Position numbers and translations under genes: made by a program. A stretch of DNA of 34,659 nucleotides from assembly GCA_028278065.1 (NCBI GenBank), contig JANQFA010000039.1:1-34659 (forward strand), in the 5' to 3' direction. Numbering within the stretch: position 1 is the stretch's first letter; the number at the start of each line of letters is the position of its first letter. The notes beneath the pieces are model-generated. The model did not search any database, was not told where the DNA came from, and worked only from the letters and a program-made list of their open reading frames with translations. The DNA is from Myxococcota bacterium (GTDB taxonomy: Bacteria; Myxococcota_A; UBA9160; JAFDET01). This document shows, piece by piece, positions 26,463 through 34,659 of the stretch.

Positions 26463-28888
26463 GGGGCGGGCTCCAGCGTCAGCGTCGCGACCGACCCCTC
26501 CTCGACCAGGACGGGGCTGCTCACCAGCAGGCTGGCGCGTCCGGCCAGCCAGCGCTCGAGCCCCGAGACGCGGTCCGGATGGCCGGGGTGCTCGGAGGGA
26601 CCGGGCGCCAGCGCGGAGAGCGCGTGCCCGGGCTCGGCGAGGTCGACCGCGAAGCGGTGGGTCGACGCCACGCGCACGTCGAAGGGATGGGCCGGATCGT
26701 AGGCCGCGCTGGCGATCGAGCGCCCGTCCCCAGCGGCCTCGAAGGGCCCCTCGCCGGGATCGATTCCCCGGGACACCGGCAGCAGCGGGCGGAAGCGGAG
26801 CAGGTGCAGCCGTCCCCAGGTCCACTTGTCGCGATTGGGTCCCGCGCGCACCGACAGCTCGAGCCAGGCCGCACGCAGGCTGGCGCGGACCGCCTCGCCG
26901 AGGCGTGCGGGATCGTCCCAGCCGGCGGGATCGCGCCCGCCCCCGGACGCCGCAGAGCGGAGCAGGCGCGCCACCAGCTCGCCGGCGTCGACGTGCGGGA
27001 GCGAACGCCAGCGCGCCAGCCTCTCGGGGCCGAGCCGCTCCTGGAAGACGGCCTCGACCAGCTCGTGGACGAAGACGTGATAGAGGGCGGCGCCGACACT
27101 CGAGGCGCCGGCATCGCCCTCCCACTCGCGCAACAGCGAGGCCACCTCGGCGGCCTCCCCCGCGAGCGGACCGCCCCGCTCGGCCAGCGCGAGGGCGTCG
27201 CGCAGGAAGCGCCGCGCCCCGGCCGAGTGCACGTCCGCCTGCAGCGCGGCCATGCCCCCGGCGTCGAGGGGCCCGCGAGCGGACGCCTCGCGCAGCAGGG
27301 CTTCGACGTGCGCAGCGCGCACCCCGGGGCGCCAGAGCCACTCGACGGCACCCGCGCTGTCTCCGCCCAGGGCGTTGTCCGCCGCCACCGCCCAGCGCCG
27401 ACCCCGGCTCAGACGCACGTGGGGAAGGGCCTCGGGCGGGACCGGGCCTTCCCAGGCGTGCACGGCGCTGCGCCCGGGAACCGGGACCAGGCCGGCGGGA
27501 TAGCGCCGCCTCGGCACCCAGCCCGCCACCTGGACGCCCCCGGCCCCCTCGACGTCGGCGTAGGCCACCGCGACCACCGGCTCGCGGTGCCGACGCAGCG
27601 CCCGCCGCAGCTCCTCCGCGTCCCGCGCCCGCGCGACCCCGAGCAGACCCGCGAGGCCTGGATCGGTGCGTGCTCCGGTCCAGGCCAGGGAGAGCGGCTC
27701 GTCGCCTTCGGCGAGCAGGCCGTCGAGCAGGGGACCGTGCCGGCTGGAGCGCACCCGCAGGAGCTCGCCCTCGCCTCCCCGCACCTCGATGCGCTCTTCG
27801 CGCACCTCCAGAGGCCGCATGCGACGTCCGTCGTGGTGGCGATCCGTGCCCCCCGGCTCGACGCTCTCGGCGAAGAGATCCGCGACGACGGCGCGCGCGT
27901 GAACGGCCGCCCAAGCCACCCTCGGGTTCCGTCCGGTCCAGAACACCGGCACTCCCGGCAGGGTGGCGCCGGCGACGTCGAGGTCTCCGCCGCGCACGTG
28001 GACCTCGTACAGGAGCGCCGGGAGGGTCGGCTCGAGATGGAGGTCCCCTGCCAGCAGCGGCCTTCCCCCGGCGGCGAGAGACCCGGCCACCACCCACGCA
28101 GTGCTCCCCACACCGGGGCCGGCGAGCCCGGCGGCGCGGCGCAGGGGATCCGGAGCGGCGCCGGGCGCCGGACGCGCCTCGGTCCCGATCGGCACTGCGC
28201 CGATTCCGGCACCGGCCGGAAAGAAGGGCCGTGCCCCGATGGCCCCGAGATGCCGGATCAGGTCCAGCAGTACGAGGCTCGTCGCGAGGGAGTCGGAGAG
28301 CGACCAGGCGTGGAGCTTGACCAGCGCGAGGGTGTCCGCCGCCGTCCAGTCCTCGAGCTCGACGCCGAGGGCCTGCAGCGCTCGTGGCGCTGCCGCCTCC
28401 CCGGCGCGGATGCGCGCGATGCGCGCGTTCACGCCGGCCGCGTAGGCGTCGAGGACGCGTGCGGTGCCGCGCTCCAGCTCGCCGGCCTGCTCGCCCGCGT
28501 GGTGCGCGATCCCCAGGAGCCGTGCGCGGCGATCCGCGGGGACGAAGTCGGACCCGCCCAGCTCGGCGGCGCGGCCCTGCGCCACGCGCGAGAGCCAGAC
28601 CATCTGGGCCAGGCGGTCCTGTGCGTGTACGAAGCCCAGCGCACGCCAGGCATCGATCTCGCTCGTCGCCTCGAGGTGGGCGACACCGCGCCCATCCCGG
28701 CTCACCCGCACCGGCGCCGAGAGCCCGGACACGACGAGCGATCCCTGCACACGAGGCCAGGCGTCCCGGATGGAGCGCTCCTCCCGTGAGCGCCCCAGGG
28801 CCAGCCAGACGCCCGCCAGCCCCACCAGGAACACCACCAGCAGGACGGCGGGCCGACCGGCGACGGGACGCGACGTGCCCGCCGTCAT
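26459..28888 (-). CDS. Penicillin-acylase-family N-terminal-nucleophile hydrolase
   Basis: An 809-residue S45-family protein. A membrane anchor or uncleaved signal (13-32) is followed by the alpha chain region (GRGVAHLEA, GFVHAQDRLAQM), a spacer, and the predicted autocleavage site GVG-Ser262 with STAWVVAG. It continues with the conserved LLAGDLHLEPTLPALLYEVH and PGVPVFWTGRNPRVAW. Ser262 would become the N-terminal nucleophile after self-cleavage. Members hydrolyse amide bonds in penicillins, acyl-homoserine lactones or acyl-lipopeptides; the substrate here is unknown. In many relatives Asn follows the Ser, whereas here it is Thr. The ATG at 28888 overlaps the acpS stop (ATGA), and its own stop overlaps the next gene. 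Confidence 0.9.
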   Translation of the reverse strand: MTAGTSRPVAGRPAVLLVVFLVGLAGVWLALGRSREERSIRDAWPRVQGSLVVSGLSAPVRVSRDGRGVAHLEATSEIDAWRALGFVHAQDRLAQMVWLSRVAQGRAAELGGSDFVPADRRARLLGIAHHAGEQAGELERGTARVLDAYAAGVNARIARIRAGEAAAPRALQALGVELEDWTAADTLALVKLHAWSLSDSLATSLVLLDLIRHLGAIGARPFFPAGAGIGAVPIGTEARPAPGAAPDPLRRAAGLAGPGVGSTAWVVAGSLAAGGRPLLAGDLHLEPTLPALLYEVHVRGGDLDVAGATLPGVPVFWTGRNPRVAWAAVHARAVVADLFAESVEPGGTDRHHDGRRMRPLEVREERIEVRGGEGELLRVRSSRHGPLLDGLLAEGDEPLSLAWTGARTDPGLAGLLGVARARDAEELRRALRRHREPVVAVAYADVEGAGGVQVAGWVPRRRYPAGLVPVPGRSAVHAWEGPVPPEALPHVRLSRGRRWAVAADNALGGDSAGAVEWLWRPGVRAAHVEALLREASARGPLDAGGMAALQADVHSAGARRFLRDALALAERGGPLAGEAAEVASLLREWEGDAGASSVGAALYHVFVHELVEAVFQERLGPERLARWRSLPHVDAGELVARLLRSAASGGGRDPAGWDDPARLGEAVRASLRAAWLELSVRAGPNRDKWTWGRLHLLRFRPLLPVSRGIDPGEGPFEAAGDGRSIASAAYDPAHPFDVRVASTHRFAVDLAEPGHALSALAPGPSEHPGHPDRVSGLERWLAGRASLLVSSPVLVEEGSVATLTLEPAP

Positions 28889-29265
28889 CCGGCCGACTCG
28901 AGCAGCACCACGGCGAGGGCGTGGCGGCGAGCGCAGGTGAAGGCCAGGTGCGTCACGGGATCGCCACGCTCCCCGGCGGCCCGGGCGGCGGCGCCGCGCA
29001 GCACGAGCCCCGGGGGCCCCTCGCCCTGGACCACCTCCACGTCGAGGAAGCGGACGCCCCGACCCCAGCCGGTGCCCAGGGCCTTCAGCGCCGCCTCCTT
29101 CGCCGCGAAGCGCACGGCCAGCGCACGCCCCGGCCGGGCGCCCCTGCGGGCGTCTTCGCGTTCCGTTTCGGTGAAGACGCGCACCTCGAAGGCCTCCCCG
29201 CGGCGCGCCAGCAGCGCCTCGAAGCGCTCGAGGTCGACCACGTCCACCCCGCTTCCGACGATCAA
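28885..29265 (-). CDS. acpS: Holo-[acyl-carrier-protein] synthase
   Basis: A 126-residue phosphopantetheinyl transferase of the AcpS type. It has IVGSGVDVVDLERFE with Asp8, FTETERED, and the magnesium and CoA site RFAAKEAALKALGTG with its conserved Glu and Lys, then GPPGLVLRGAA and HLAFTCARRHALAVV. It transfers 4'-phosphopantetheine from CoA to the serine of acyl carrier protein, activating fatty acid synthesis. The start is TTG at 29265, because the usual MIVG beginning is encoded there and no ATG or GTG is closer. It heads a translationally coupled unit with the acylase and the polymerase homologue, divergent from gap by 248 nt. Confidence 0.93.
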   Translation of the reverse strand: MIVGSGVDVVDLERFEALLARRGEAFEVRVFTETEREDARRGARPGRALAVRFAAKEAALKALGTGWGRGVRFLDVEVVQGEGPPGLVLRGAAARAAGERGDPVTHLAFTCARRHALAVVLLESAG

Positions 29266-29383
29266 GATCCCCCCCGGCGGCAGTGGCGCGTCGGCTACAC
29301 GACACCACCCCCCATCGGCCGCTTCGCCTTCCGAACCGATAGCTTAGTGTGTCCGCGACGACCGCCGCCGCCCCGCGGGCGCG

Positions 29384-29413
29384 TTGGCGGCTACGGCCAC
29401 CGACCGGTACATT
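29384..29413 (+). promoter_or_regulatory. Candidate promoter of the gap operon
   Basis: TTGGCG (29384-29389), an 18-nt spacer and TACATT (29408-29413), 100 nt before the gap ATG. A TAGCTT at 29340-29345 upstream is an alternative but lacks a recognisable -35. Confidence 0.45.
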
Positions 29414-29426
29414 CCGCGCGCGCTGC

Positions 29427-29446
29427 CACCGGGCTCTCGCCCGGTG
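29427..29446 (+). promoter_or_regulatory. Inverted repeat in the gap 5' leader
   Basis: Perfect 8-bp arms CACCGGGC and GCCCGGTG around a 4-nt loop, beginning 13 nt after the candidate -10 box. It could be an operator or an mRNA hairpin. The same arm sequence occurs in the promoter of the GpgS-like gene. Confidence 0.5.
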
Positions 29447-29498
29447 TTCCGCGGATCTCGGTTGCTCATCCCTGCCGGTCGCTGCTCGCACCGGCCCC

Positions 29499-29505
29499 AG
29501 GAGGT
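29499..29505 (+). promoter_or_regulatory. Strong Shine-Dalgarno AGGAGGT of gap
   Basis: AGGAGGT lies 8 nt before the ATG at 29514, fixing the start despite an open frame upstream to 29349. Confidence 0.85.
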
Positions 29506-29513
29506 CTCTGCAC

Positions 29514-30509
<996 letters not shown>

Positions 30510-30516
30510 AGCGGCC

Positions 30517-31701
30517 GTGGCCGTCGCGAGCCTGGACGACCTCCTCTCGGGAGCGGGGGTCCGCGGCCGGCGCGTCTTCGTGAGGGCGGACCTGAACGTC
30601 CCCCTGCGGGACGGTGCGGTCGCCGACGACACCCGCATCCGCGCCTCCCTGCCCACCCTGCGCCGGCTGCTCGACGCCGGCGCACGGGTGGTCGTGGCGT
30701 CGCACCTCGGCCGCCCCAAGGGCCAGCGCAAGCCGGAGCTCTCGCTGCGACCGGTCGCCGTGGTGCTGGGCGATCAGCTGGGCCGGGCGGTCGCGTTCGC
30801 AGAGGACTGCGTCGGCGACCAGGCCCGGGCGGTGGTGGAAGGACTCGGCGAGGGCGAGCTGGCGCTCCTCGAGAACCTCCGCTTCCACGCGGGCGAGACG
30901 GACAACGACCCGGAGTTCGCCCGGCAGCTGGCCGCCCTCGCCGACGACTACGTGAACGACGCCTTCGGCACCGCCCACCGCGCCCACGCCTCCACGGCGG
31001 GCATGGTGAGCGGAGTCGAGCGCGCCGCGGCGGGCGACCTGCTGGCATCGGAGCTGCAGCACCTGAAGGTGGTGCTCGAGCCCCGCCGCCCGCTGCTCTG
31101 CTTCCTCGGTGGCGCCAAGGTATCGGACAAGCTGGGCGTGCTCGAGGCCCTGGCGCCCCATGCCGACGTCCTCGCCGTGGGCGGAGCCATGGCCTACACG
31201 TTCCTGCGCGCGCAGGACCTGCCCACCGGCGACTCCCTCGTCGAGGACGGCCAGGTGGCCGAGGCCCGACGCATCCTCGAGGCGGCGCGGACCGCGGGAC
31301 GCCGGATCCTGCTGCCGGACGACCACGTCGTCGCCCGCAAGCTCGAGGCGGGCGCCGAGCAACGCACGGTCGAGGAGATCCCCGACGGCTGGATGGGTGT
31401 GGACATCGGTCCGCAGTCGGCCGAGGCCTACGCCGCGGAGGCCGGCCGCGCCGGCACCATCTTCTGGAACGGTCCCATGGGCGTGTTCGAGATCGACGCC
31501 TTCGCCGCGGGGACCCGCCGGGTCGCTCAGGCGGTGGCCGATTCGTCCGCCACCTCCGTGGTGGGAGGCGGCGACTCCCTGGCAGCCATCAACCAGCTCG
31601 GGCTGGGAGACCGCATCGATCACCTTTCGACGGGCGGAGGGGCTTCCCTCGAGTACGTGCAGGGACTGACCCTGCCCGGCGTCGCCGCCCTGGAGCAATG
31701 A
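30517..31701 (+). CDS. pgk: Phosphoglycerate kinase
   Basis: A 394-residue monomeric kinase with all family motifs: VFVRADLNVP, SHLGRPKG, LLENLRFH, VNDAFGTAHRAHAST, FLGGAKVSDKLGVLE, FWNGPMGVFE and VVGGGDSLAAI. It transfers phosphate from 1,3-bisphosphoglycerate to ADP, giving 3-phosphoglycerate. That product is the expected acceptor of the GpgS-like enzyme encoded at 23617-24849. The GTG at 30517 starts 7 nt after the gap stop; its own stop overlaps tpiA by ATGA. Confidence 0.97.
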   Translation: MAVASLDDLLSGAGVRGRRVFVRADLNVPLRDGAVADDTRIRASLPTLRRLLDAGARVVVASHLGRPKGQRKPELSLRPVAVVLGDQLGRAVAFAEDCVGDQARAVVEGLGEGELALLENLRFHAGETDNDPEFARQLAALADDYVNDAFGTAHRAHASTAGMVSGVERAAAGDLLASELQHLKVVLEPRRPLLCFLGGAKVSDKLGVLEALAPHADVLAVGGAMAYTFLRAQDLPTGDSLVEDGQVAEARRILEAARTAGRRILLPDDHVVARKLEAGAEQRTVEEIPDGWMGVDIGPQSAEAYAAEAGRAGTIFWNGPMGVFEIDAFAAGTRRVAQAVADSSATSVVGGGDSLAAINQLGLGDRIDHLSTGGGASLEYVQGLTLPGVAALEQ

Positions 31702-32468
31702 GCATGCGCACGCCGATCCTCGCCGCCAACTGGAAGATGCACAAGACCGTCGGCGAAGCCGTCGCCTTCGCGGAGGACTTCCTCCCGCGGGTCGCGGACG
31801 TCGAGGGCGTGGACGTGGTGCTGGCCCCCCCGGCCCAGTCCCTCGACCGCCTCAGCCGGGCCCTGGCGGGCTCGCAGGTGAAGCTCGCCGCCCAGAACGT
31901 CCACCCGGAGGAGAAGGGTGCCTTCACGGGCGAGATCGCGCCGGGCATGCTCGCCGACCTCGGCTGCGCCTACACCATCGTGGGGCATAGCGAGCGGCGC
32001 CACATCTTCGGCGAGGACGACGCCTTCGTGGCGCGCAAGGCGGCGGCCCTGCTCGCGCACGAGATCCGCCCCATCGTGTGCGTGGGCGAGCAGCTCGAGG
32101 AGCGCGAGGCCGATCGCACCTTCGAGGTGGTCGAGAGCCAGCTCCGGGGAAGCCTCGCGGAGATCCCGGCCGGTCGCGCGGCCGAGGTCGTGGTGGCCTA
32201 CGAGCCCGTCTGGGCGATCGGAACCGGCAAGACGGCCACCCCGGAGATCGCCCAGGAGGTGCACGGGTTCATCCGCGAGCAGCTGGGCAAGCAGTTCGGC
32301 GACGCCGCCTCGGGGATGCGCATCCAGTACGGCGGCTCGGTCAAGCCCGACAACGTGTACGATCTCATGGCGCAGCCCGACGTGGACGGTGCGCTGGTGG
32401 GCGGCGCCAGCCTCGAGCCCGAGAGCTTCGAGCAGATCATCCGCTTCGACCGGGGAAACGCCGAGTGA
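31698..32468 (+). CDS. tpiA: Triosephosphate isomerase
   Basis: A 256-residue TIM barrel with Asn11 and Lys13 in AANWKMHK, the electrophile His97 in VGHSERR, the catalytic base Glu169 in AYEPVWAIGTGKTATP (the latter part being the mobile loop), and the phosphate-binding IQYGGSVKPDN and LVGGASL. It interconverts dihydroxyacetone phosphate and glyceraldehyde-3-phosphate. The start overlaps the pgk stop (ATGA, 31698-31701) and the stop overlaps the secG start (GTGA, 32465-32468), so the operon is translated as a coupled block. Confidence 0.97.
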   Translation: MSMRTPILAANWKMHKTVGEAVAFAEDFLPRVADVEGVDVVLAPPAQSLDRLSRALAGSQVKLAAQNVHPEEKGAFTGEIAPGMLADLGCAYTIVGHSERRHIFGEDDAFVARKAAALLAHEIRPIVCVGEQLEEREADRTFEVVESQLRGSLAEIPAGRAAEVVVAYEPVWAIGTGKTATPEIAQEVHGFIREQLGKQFGDAASGMRIQYGGSVKPDNVYDLMAQPDVDGALVGGASLEPESFEQIIRFDRGNAE

Positions 32469-32995
32469 GCCTCTTCGTCACCGTCCTGCACGTCCTGACG
32501 TGCTTGCTCCTGATCGTCGTGGTGCTCCTCCAGCACGGCAAGGGGGCGGACATCGGCGCCGTCTTCGGTGGCGGCGCCAGCAGCACCGTCTTCGGAAGCA
32601 GGGGGGCGGGCAACTTCTTCACCCGTCTCACGACGGGCGCGGCGGTCGTGTTCATGCTGACCAGCCTCACCCTCTCCTACATGGCCACGATGGACGCCGC
32701 CGACACCCTCTTCCCCGAAGGCGAGCCGCTCGCGGAAGAGAGCGCCCCCGGCGGCGCCGGTACGCCGGCCGACTCCCCCTTCGTCGAGATCCCGGCAGCC
32801 GAGCCCCTGGCGAGCGAAGCCCCGGCAGCCGAAGCACCCGCCCCCGCAGCCGAGCCCCAGGCAGCCGAAACACCGGTCCCCGCGAGCGAAGCCCCGGCGG
32901 CCGAAGCACCCGACCCGGCGGCCGAAGCACCCGCGCCCGCGACCGAAGCTCCGGCAGCCGAAGCGCCCGCCTCCGAGCAAGCCCCCACGCCCTAG
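32465..32995 (+). CDS. secG: Preprotein translocase subunit SecG with a long Ala/Pro/Glu tail
   Basis: A 176-residue protein. The first 75 or so residues are SecG: membrane helix 1 (about 3-23, ending VVVLLQHGKGADIGAVFGGG), the conserved glycine-rich loop with SSTVFGSRGAGNFF, and membrane helix 2 (about 58-75). SecG assists the SecYE channel at the inner membrane. From about residue 85 the protein continues as a low-complexity tail rich in AAEAPA-type repeats with no hydrophobic stretch, roughly doubling the usual SecG length. The placement after tpiA is the common one in many bacteria. The GTG start is coupled to the tpiA stop. Confidence 0.93.
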   Translation: MSLFVTVLHVLTCLLLIVVVLLQHGKGADIGAVFGGGASSTVFGSRGAGNFFTRLTTGAAVVFMLTSLTLSYMATMDAADTLFPEGEPLAEESAPGGAGTPADSPFVEIPAAEPLASEAPAAEAPAPAAEPQAAETPVPASEAPAAEAPDPAAEAPAPATEAPAAEAPASEQAPTP

Positions 32996-33014
32996 CGTGA
33001 CACAAGGGCTTCGG

Positions 33015-33020
33015 TACGAT
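33015..33020 (+). promoter_or_regulatory. Candidate -10 box of tRNA-Leu(GAG)
   Basis: TACGAT, 18 nt before the tRNA. No good -35 is at 16-18 nt; GTGACA lies only 12 nt upstream. The tRNA could also be cotranscribed with secG. Confidence 0.35.
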
Positions 33021-33038
33021 TCGTCGGCTCGCGCCCGA

Positions 33039-33125
33039 GCGGCAGTGGCGGAATTGGTAGACGCGCCAGCTTGAGGGGCTGGTGGGGGCAACCCCGTGGA
33101 AGTTCGAATCTTCTCTGCCGCACCA
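33039..33125 (+). tRNA. tRNA-Leu (anticodon GAG)
   Basis: An 87-nt cloverleaf with encoded CCA. The acceptor stem is GCGGCAG/CTGCCGC. The anticodon stem CCAGC/GCTGG holds GAG at 33073-33075, with a long variable arm (GTGGGGGCAACCCCGT region) and a T loop with GTTCGAATC. It reads CUC and CUU. Its D-arm region is the same as that of the tRNA-Leu(CAG) at 8327. Confidence 0.97.
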
Positions 33126-33138
33126 GCGCGACCCTACC

Positions 33139-33924
33139 TCATACGATCGTCCAGCCACCGTCGACCGCAACGACCTGGCCGGTGACGTAGCTCGAGGCGT
33201 CGGAGGCGAGGAAGAGGAGCGGACCCGCGAGCTCTTCGACCTGGCCGGGGCGGCCCATCGGATCGCGGCTGCGGATCCAGCGTTGCGAGCGCTCGTCCTG
33301 GAACATGTCTGCGGTCATCTCGGTCTCGAACCAGCCCGGCGCGAGGGCGTTGACCCGAACGCCGCGGCGCGCCCACTGCCCTGCCAGCTCGCGGGTCAGG
33401 CCGACCAGTCCCGACTTGGAGGCCACGTAGGACGCCTGCTTGATCTGGGCCGACGCCACGACACCGAGCACCGAGGCCACGTTGACGATCGACCCCGAGC
33501 CGCTCGCCAGCATCTCGCGGCCCACGCGGCGGGCGCACAGGAAGGCGCCCGTGAGGTTCACGTCCAACACCCGGCGCCAGGTCTCCTCCGACTCCTCCTC
33601 CGCCGGGACCACCTCGTTGATGCCGGCGTTGTTCACCAGCACGTCGATGCGACCGAAGCGCTCCAGGGTCGCCGCGACCAGCGCCTCCAGGTCGGCATCC
33701 CGGGCCACATCGCAGGAGACGGCCAGGGCGCGAGCGCCCTCTCCTGCGAGACGCCCGGCCAGGGTCTCCAGCGCCTCTCGGCGCCGGGCGGCCAGCACCA
33801 CGTCGGCGCCCGCCCGGGCGAGGGTCTCCGCCAACGCCACGCCGATGCCCGAGGACGCCCCGGTCACGATCGCCGTGCGACCGTCGAGCCGGAAGCTCCG
33901 GGTCGGATCAGCCAATGCGCCCAT
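33139..33924 (-). CDS. Short-chain dehydrogenase/reductase
   Basis: A 261-residue classical SDR. It has the cofactor loop TGASSGIG (21-28), Asp72, NNAG (98-101), Asn123, and the catalytic Ser151, Tyr166 and Lys170 (YVASK). ALAPGWFETEM and the C-terminal SSYVTGQVVAVDGGW are typical. An Arg-rich stretch after the second strand (AARRRE, 45-50) suggests preference for NADPH. It resembles FabG-like and gluconate-5-dehydrogenase-like reductases; the substrate is unknown. The ATG at 33924 lies 17 nt inside the end of the preceding gene. It ends 13 nt from the tRNA, facing it. Confidence 0.9.
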   Translation of the reverse strand: MGALADPTRSFRLDGRTAIVTGASSGIGVALAETLARAGADVVLAARRREALETLAGRLAGEGARALAVSCDVARDADLEALVAATLERFGRIDVLVNNAGINEVVPAEEESEETWRRVLDVNLTGAFLCARRVGREMLASGSGSIVNVASVLGVVASAQIKQASYVASKSGLVGLTRELAGQWARRGVRVNALAPGWFETEMTADMFQDERSQRWIRSRDPMGRPGQVEELAGPLLFLASDASSYVTGQVVAVDGGWTIV

Positions 33925-34522
33925 CGAGCGCTCTCTGCGTCCAGCGGCGCAGGATCTCCAGCGGCTGGGCCCCGACGATGACCACGTCGTTGCCCTCCAG
34001 CCGCATGGAGGGCACGCCGGTGACCCCCGCCTCGAGGGCGGCGTCGTGCTCGCCGAGCACCTGCGACAGCACCGCGTCGTCCCAGGCCTGCTCGAAGGCC
34101 TCGTCGGGGAGACCGGCCTCGCGCCACACCTCGAGCAGCACCGCCTCGTCCGACACGTCCCGATTCTCCGCGAAGTACGCGCGCAGCAGGCGCGGGTGCA
34201 GCGCGTCGAAGCCCCCCACCGCCGCGGCGGCCTTCGCCACCCGGTGGGGCGGCACGCTGTGGCTGGGCGGCGGCGCCGAGCCCTGCCAGACCCGGAACGT
34301 GCCCGCATCCGGCTCGGCCGCAGGCCGCAGCCAGCTCTGCGTGTAGGCGCGGAACCGCTCCGGGTCGCGGCGCCCCCGGTCGGCGGGCCGCAGCAGGAAC
34401 GCACGCCACTCGAGCTCCACGCGTCCGGCGAACTCCTCGCGCAGCTTCTCGAGGCGGACGGCCCCGTTGTAGCACCACGGACACAGGTAGTCGGACCAGA
34501 CCGTGAAGCGGACCGTGTCCAC
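33908..34522 (-). CDS. DsbA/FrnE-like thioredoxin-fold protein
   Basis: A 204-residue protein of the FrnE branch of the DsbA family. It starts with RFTVWSDYLCPWCYNG, giving an active-site pair Cys14-Pro-Trp-Cys17, continues with the helical insert (residues about 60-150) and ends with the cis-proline loop GVTGVPSMRLEG. There is no signal peptide, so it is cytoplasmic, unlike periplasmic DsbA. Relatives act as disulfide oxidoreductases or 2-hydroxychromene-2-carboxylate isomerase-like enzymes. The GTG at 34522 is chosen because the longer frame to 34591 would run into the upstream gene. It overlaps the SDR gene by 17 nt and lies 10 nt after the flavin-reductase stop. Confidence 0.87.
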   Translation of the reverse strand: MDTVRFTVWSDYLCPWCYNGAVRLEKLREEFAGRVELEWRAFLLRPADRGRRDPERFRAYTQSWLRPAAEPDAGTFRVWQGSAPPPSHSVPPHRVAKAAAAVGGFDALHPRLLRAYFAENRDVSDEAVLLEVWREAGLPDEAFEQAWDDAVLSQVLGEHDAALEAGVTGVPSMRLEGNDVVIVGAQPLEILRRWTQRALDGRIG

Positions 34523-34532
34523 GCCAGGCCTT

Positions 34533-34659
34533 CTAGCGGGCGGCCAGTGCGCCGTAGGCCCCGCCGTGGTAGAGGAGCGGCTCACCGGCATCCACCCGGG
34601 CCGCCTCCACCGAGCCCACGTAGATCACGTGGTCCCCGGCGTCGTGAGCGGCGACCACC
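34533..34659 (-). CDS. Probable flavin reductase-like protein, C-terminal end, cut by window edge
   Basis: The last 41 residues only. They read HDAGDHVIYVGSVEAARVDAGEPLLYHGGAYGAL, which matches the C-terminal part of flavin-reductase-like FMN-binding proteins (GDH-x3-G-x-V, then PLLY-x2-G-x-Y). Such proteins reduce flavin for two-component monooxygenases or bind FMN. The stop is 10 nt before the FrnE-like gene, suggesting an operon with it and the SDR. The rest of the gene is outside the window. Confidence 0.75.
   Translation of the reverse strand, partial: VVAAHDAGDHVIYVGSVEAARVDAGEPLLYHGGAYGALAAR

Noticed and set aside
29349-29513. N-terminal extension of gap from an upstream in-frame start
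   Set aside because: AGGAGGT and the conserved start of GAPDH both place the start at 29514; the upstream part contains the candidate promoter and a hairpin.

Overview
The window is about 34.7 kb of very GC-rich chromosomal DNA from a Gram-negative bacterium. kdsA, an O-antigen or capsule type ABC exporter, lipoproteins with lipoboxes and a periplasmic-type cytochrome c all point to an outer membrane. Genes are tightly packed, with nine stop/start overlaps of the ATGA, GTGA or TGATG kind, and GTG starts are common. A gap-pgk-tpiA-secG operon beside a high-GC envelope locus would suit a deltaproteobacterial or myxobacterial-type lineage, but that placement is a guess. No phage, transposase or CRISPR was seen.

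Layout. (1) 1-1769, minus strand: a JAMM (M67) metallopeptidase, a beta-propeller lipoprotein and the start of ATP sulfurylase (sat), arranged as one operon that looks like sulfur assimilation. (2) 1890-10415: a small unknown protein, a class V aminotransferase, a small exported protein, an ABC-F ATPase, RNase R, tRNA-Leu(CAG) with a clear sigma-70 promoter, a DUF1329-like exported protein and a cytochrome c lipoprotein. Two tandem-repeat tracts (33 bp and 18 bp units) lie in this part. (3) lon protease, 10514-12910. (4) 12907-24849: a surface-polysaccharide locus with three GT4-type glycosyltransferases, an ABC-2 permease and ATPase, a DegT/DnrJ sugar aminotransferase, a polyprenyl-phosphate sugar-1-phosphate transferase, a GT39-like membrane glycosyltransferase, KdsA and a glucosyl-3-phosphoglycerate-synthase-like enzyme. 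(5) 24980-29265: a PilZ protein, a Y-family DNA polymerase homologue that has lost its catalytic carboxylates but ends in a beta-clamp-binding pentapeptide, a penicillin-acylase-family hydrolase and AcpS. (6) 29514-32995: gap, pgk, tpiA and secG, followed by tRNA-Leu(GAG). (7) 33139-34659, minus strand: a short-chain dehydrogenase, a DsbA/FrnE-like thioredoxin-fold protein and the C-terminal end of a probable flavin reductase.

How the parts may work together. The locus at 12.9-24.8 kb carries initiation (sugar-1-phosphate transferase), elongation (glycosyltransferases) and export (ABC-2) functions for a surface glycan. KdsA in the same operon suggests a Kdo or Kdo-like sugar may be part of it. 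The adjacent PilZ protein is a candidate cyclic-di-GMP effector. The GpgS-like enzyme would use 3-phosphoglycerate, the product of Pgk encoded further along, and both transcription units carry the same CACCGGG/CCCGGTG inverted repeat near their promoters.

The most unusual items are the catalytically degenerate Y-family polymerase with a QLELF motif, three convergent gene pairs that share a palindromic CTAG as both stop codons, several genes whose predicted -10 box lies only 7-8 nt before the start codon (candidate leaderless mRNAs), and the two tandem-repeat tracts. All functional calls are from reading motifs; no database search was run.
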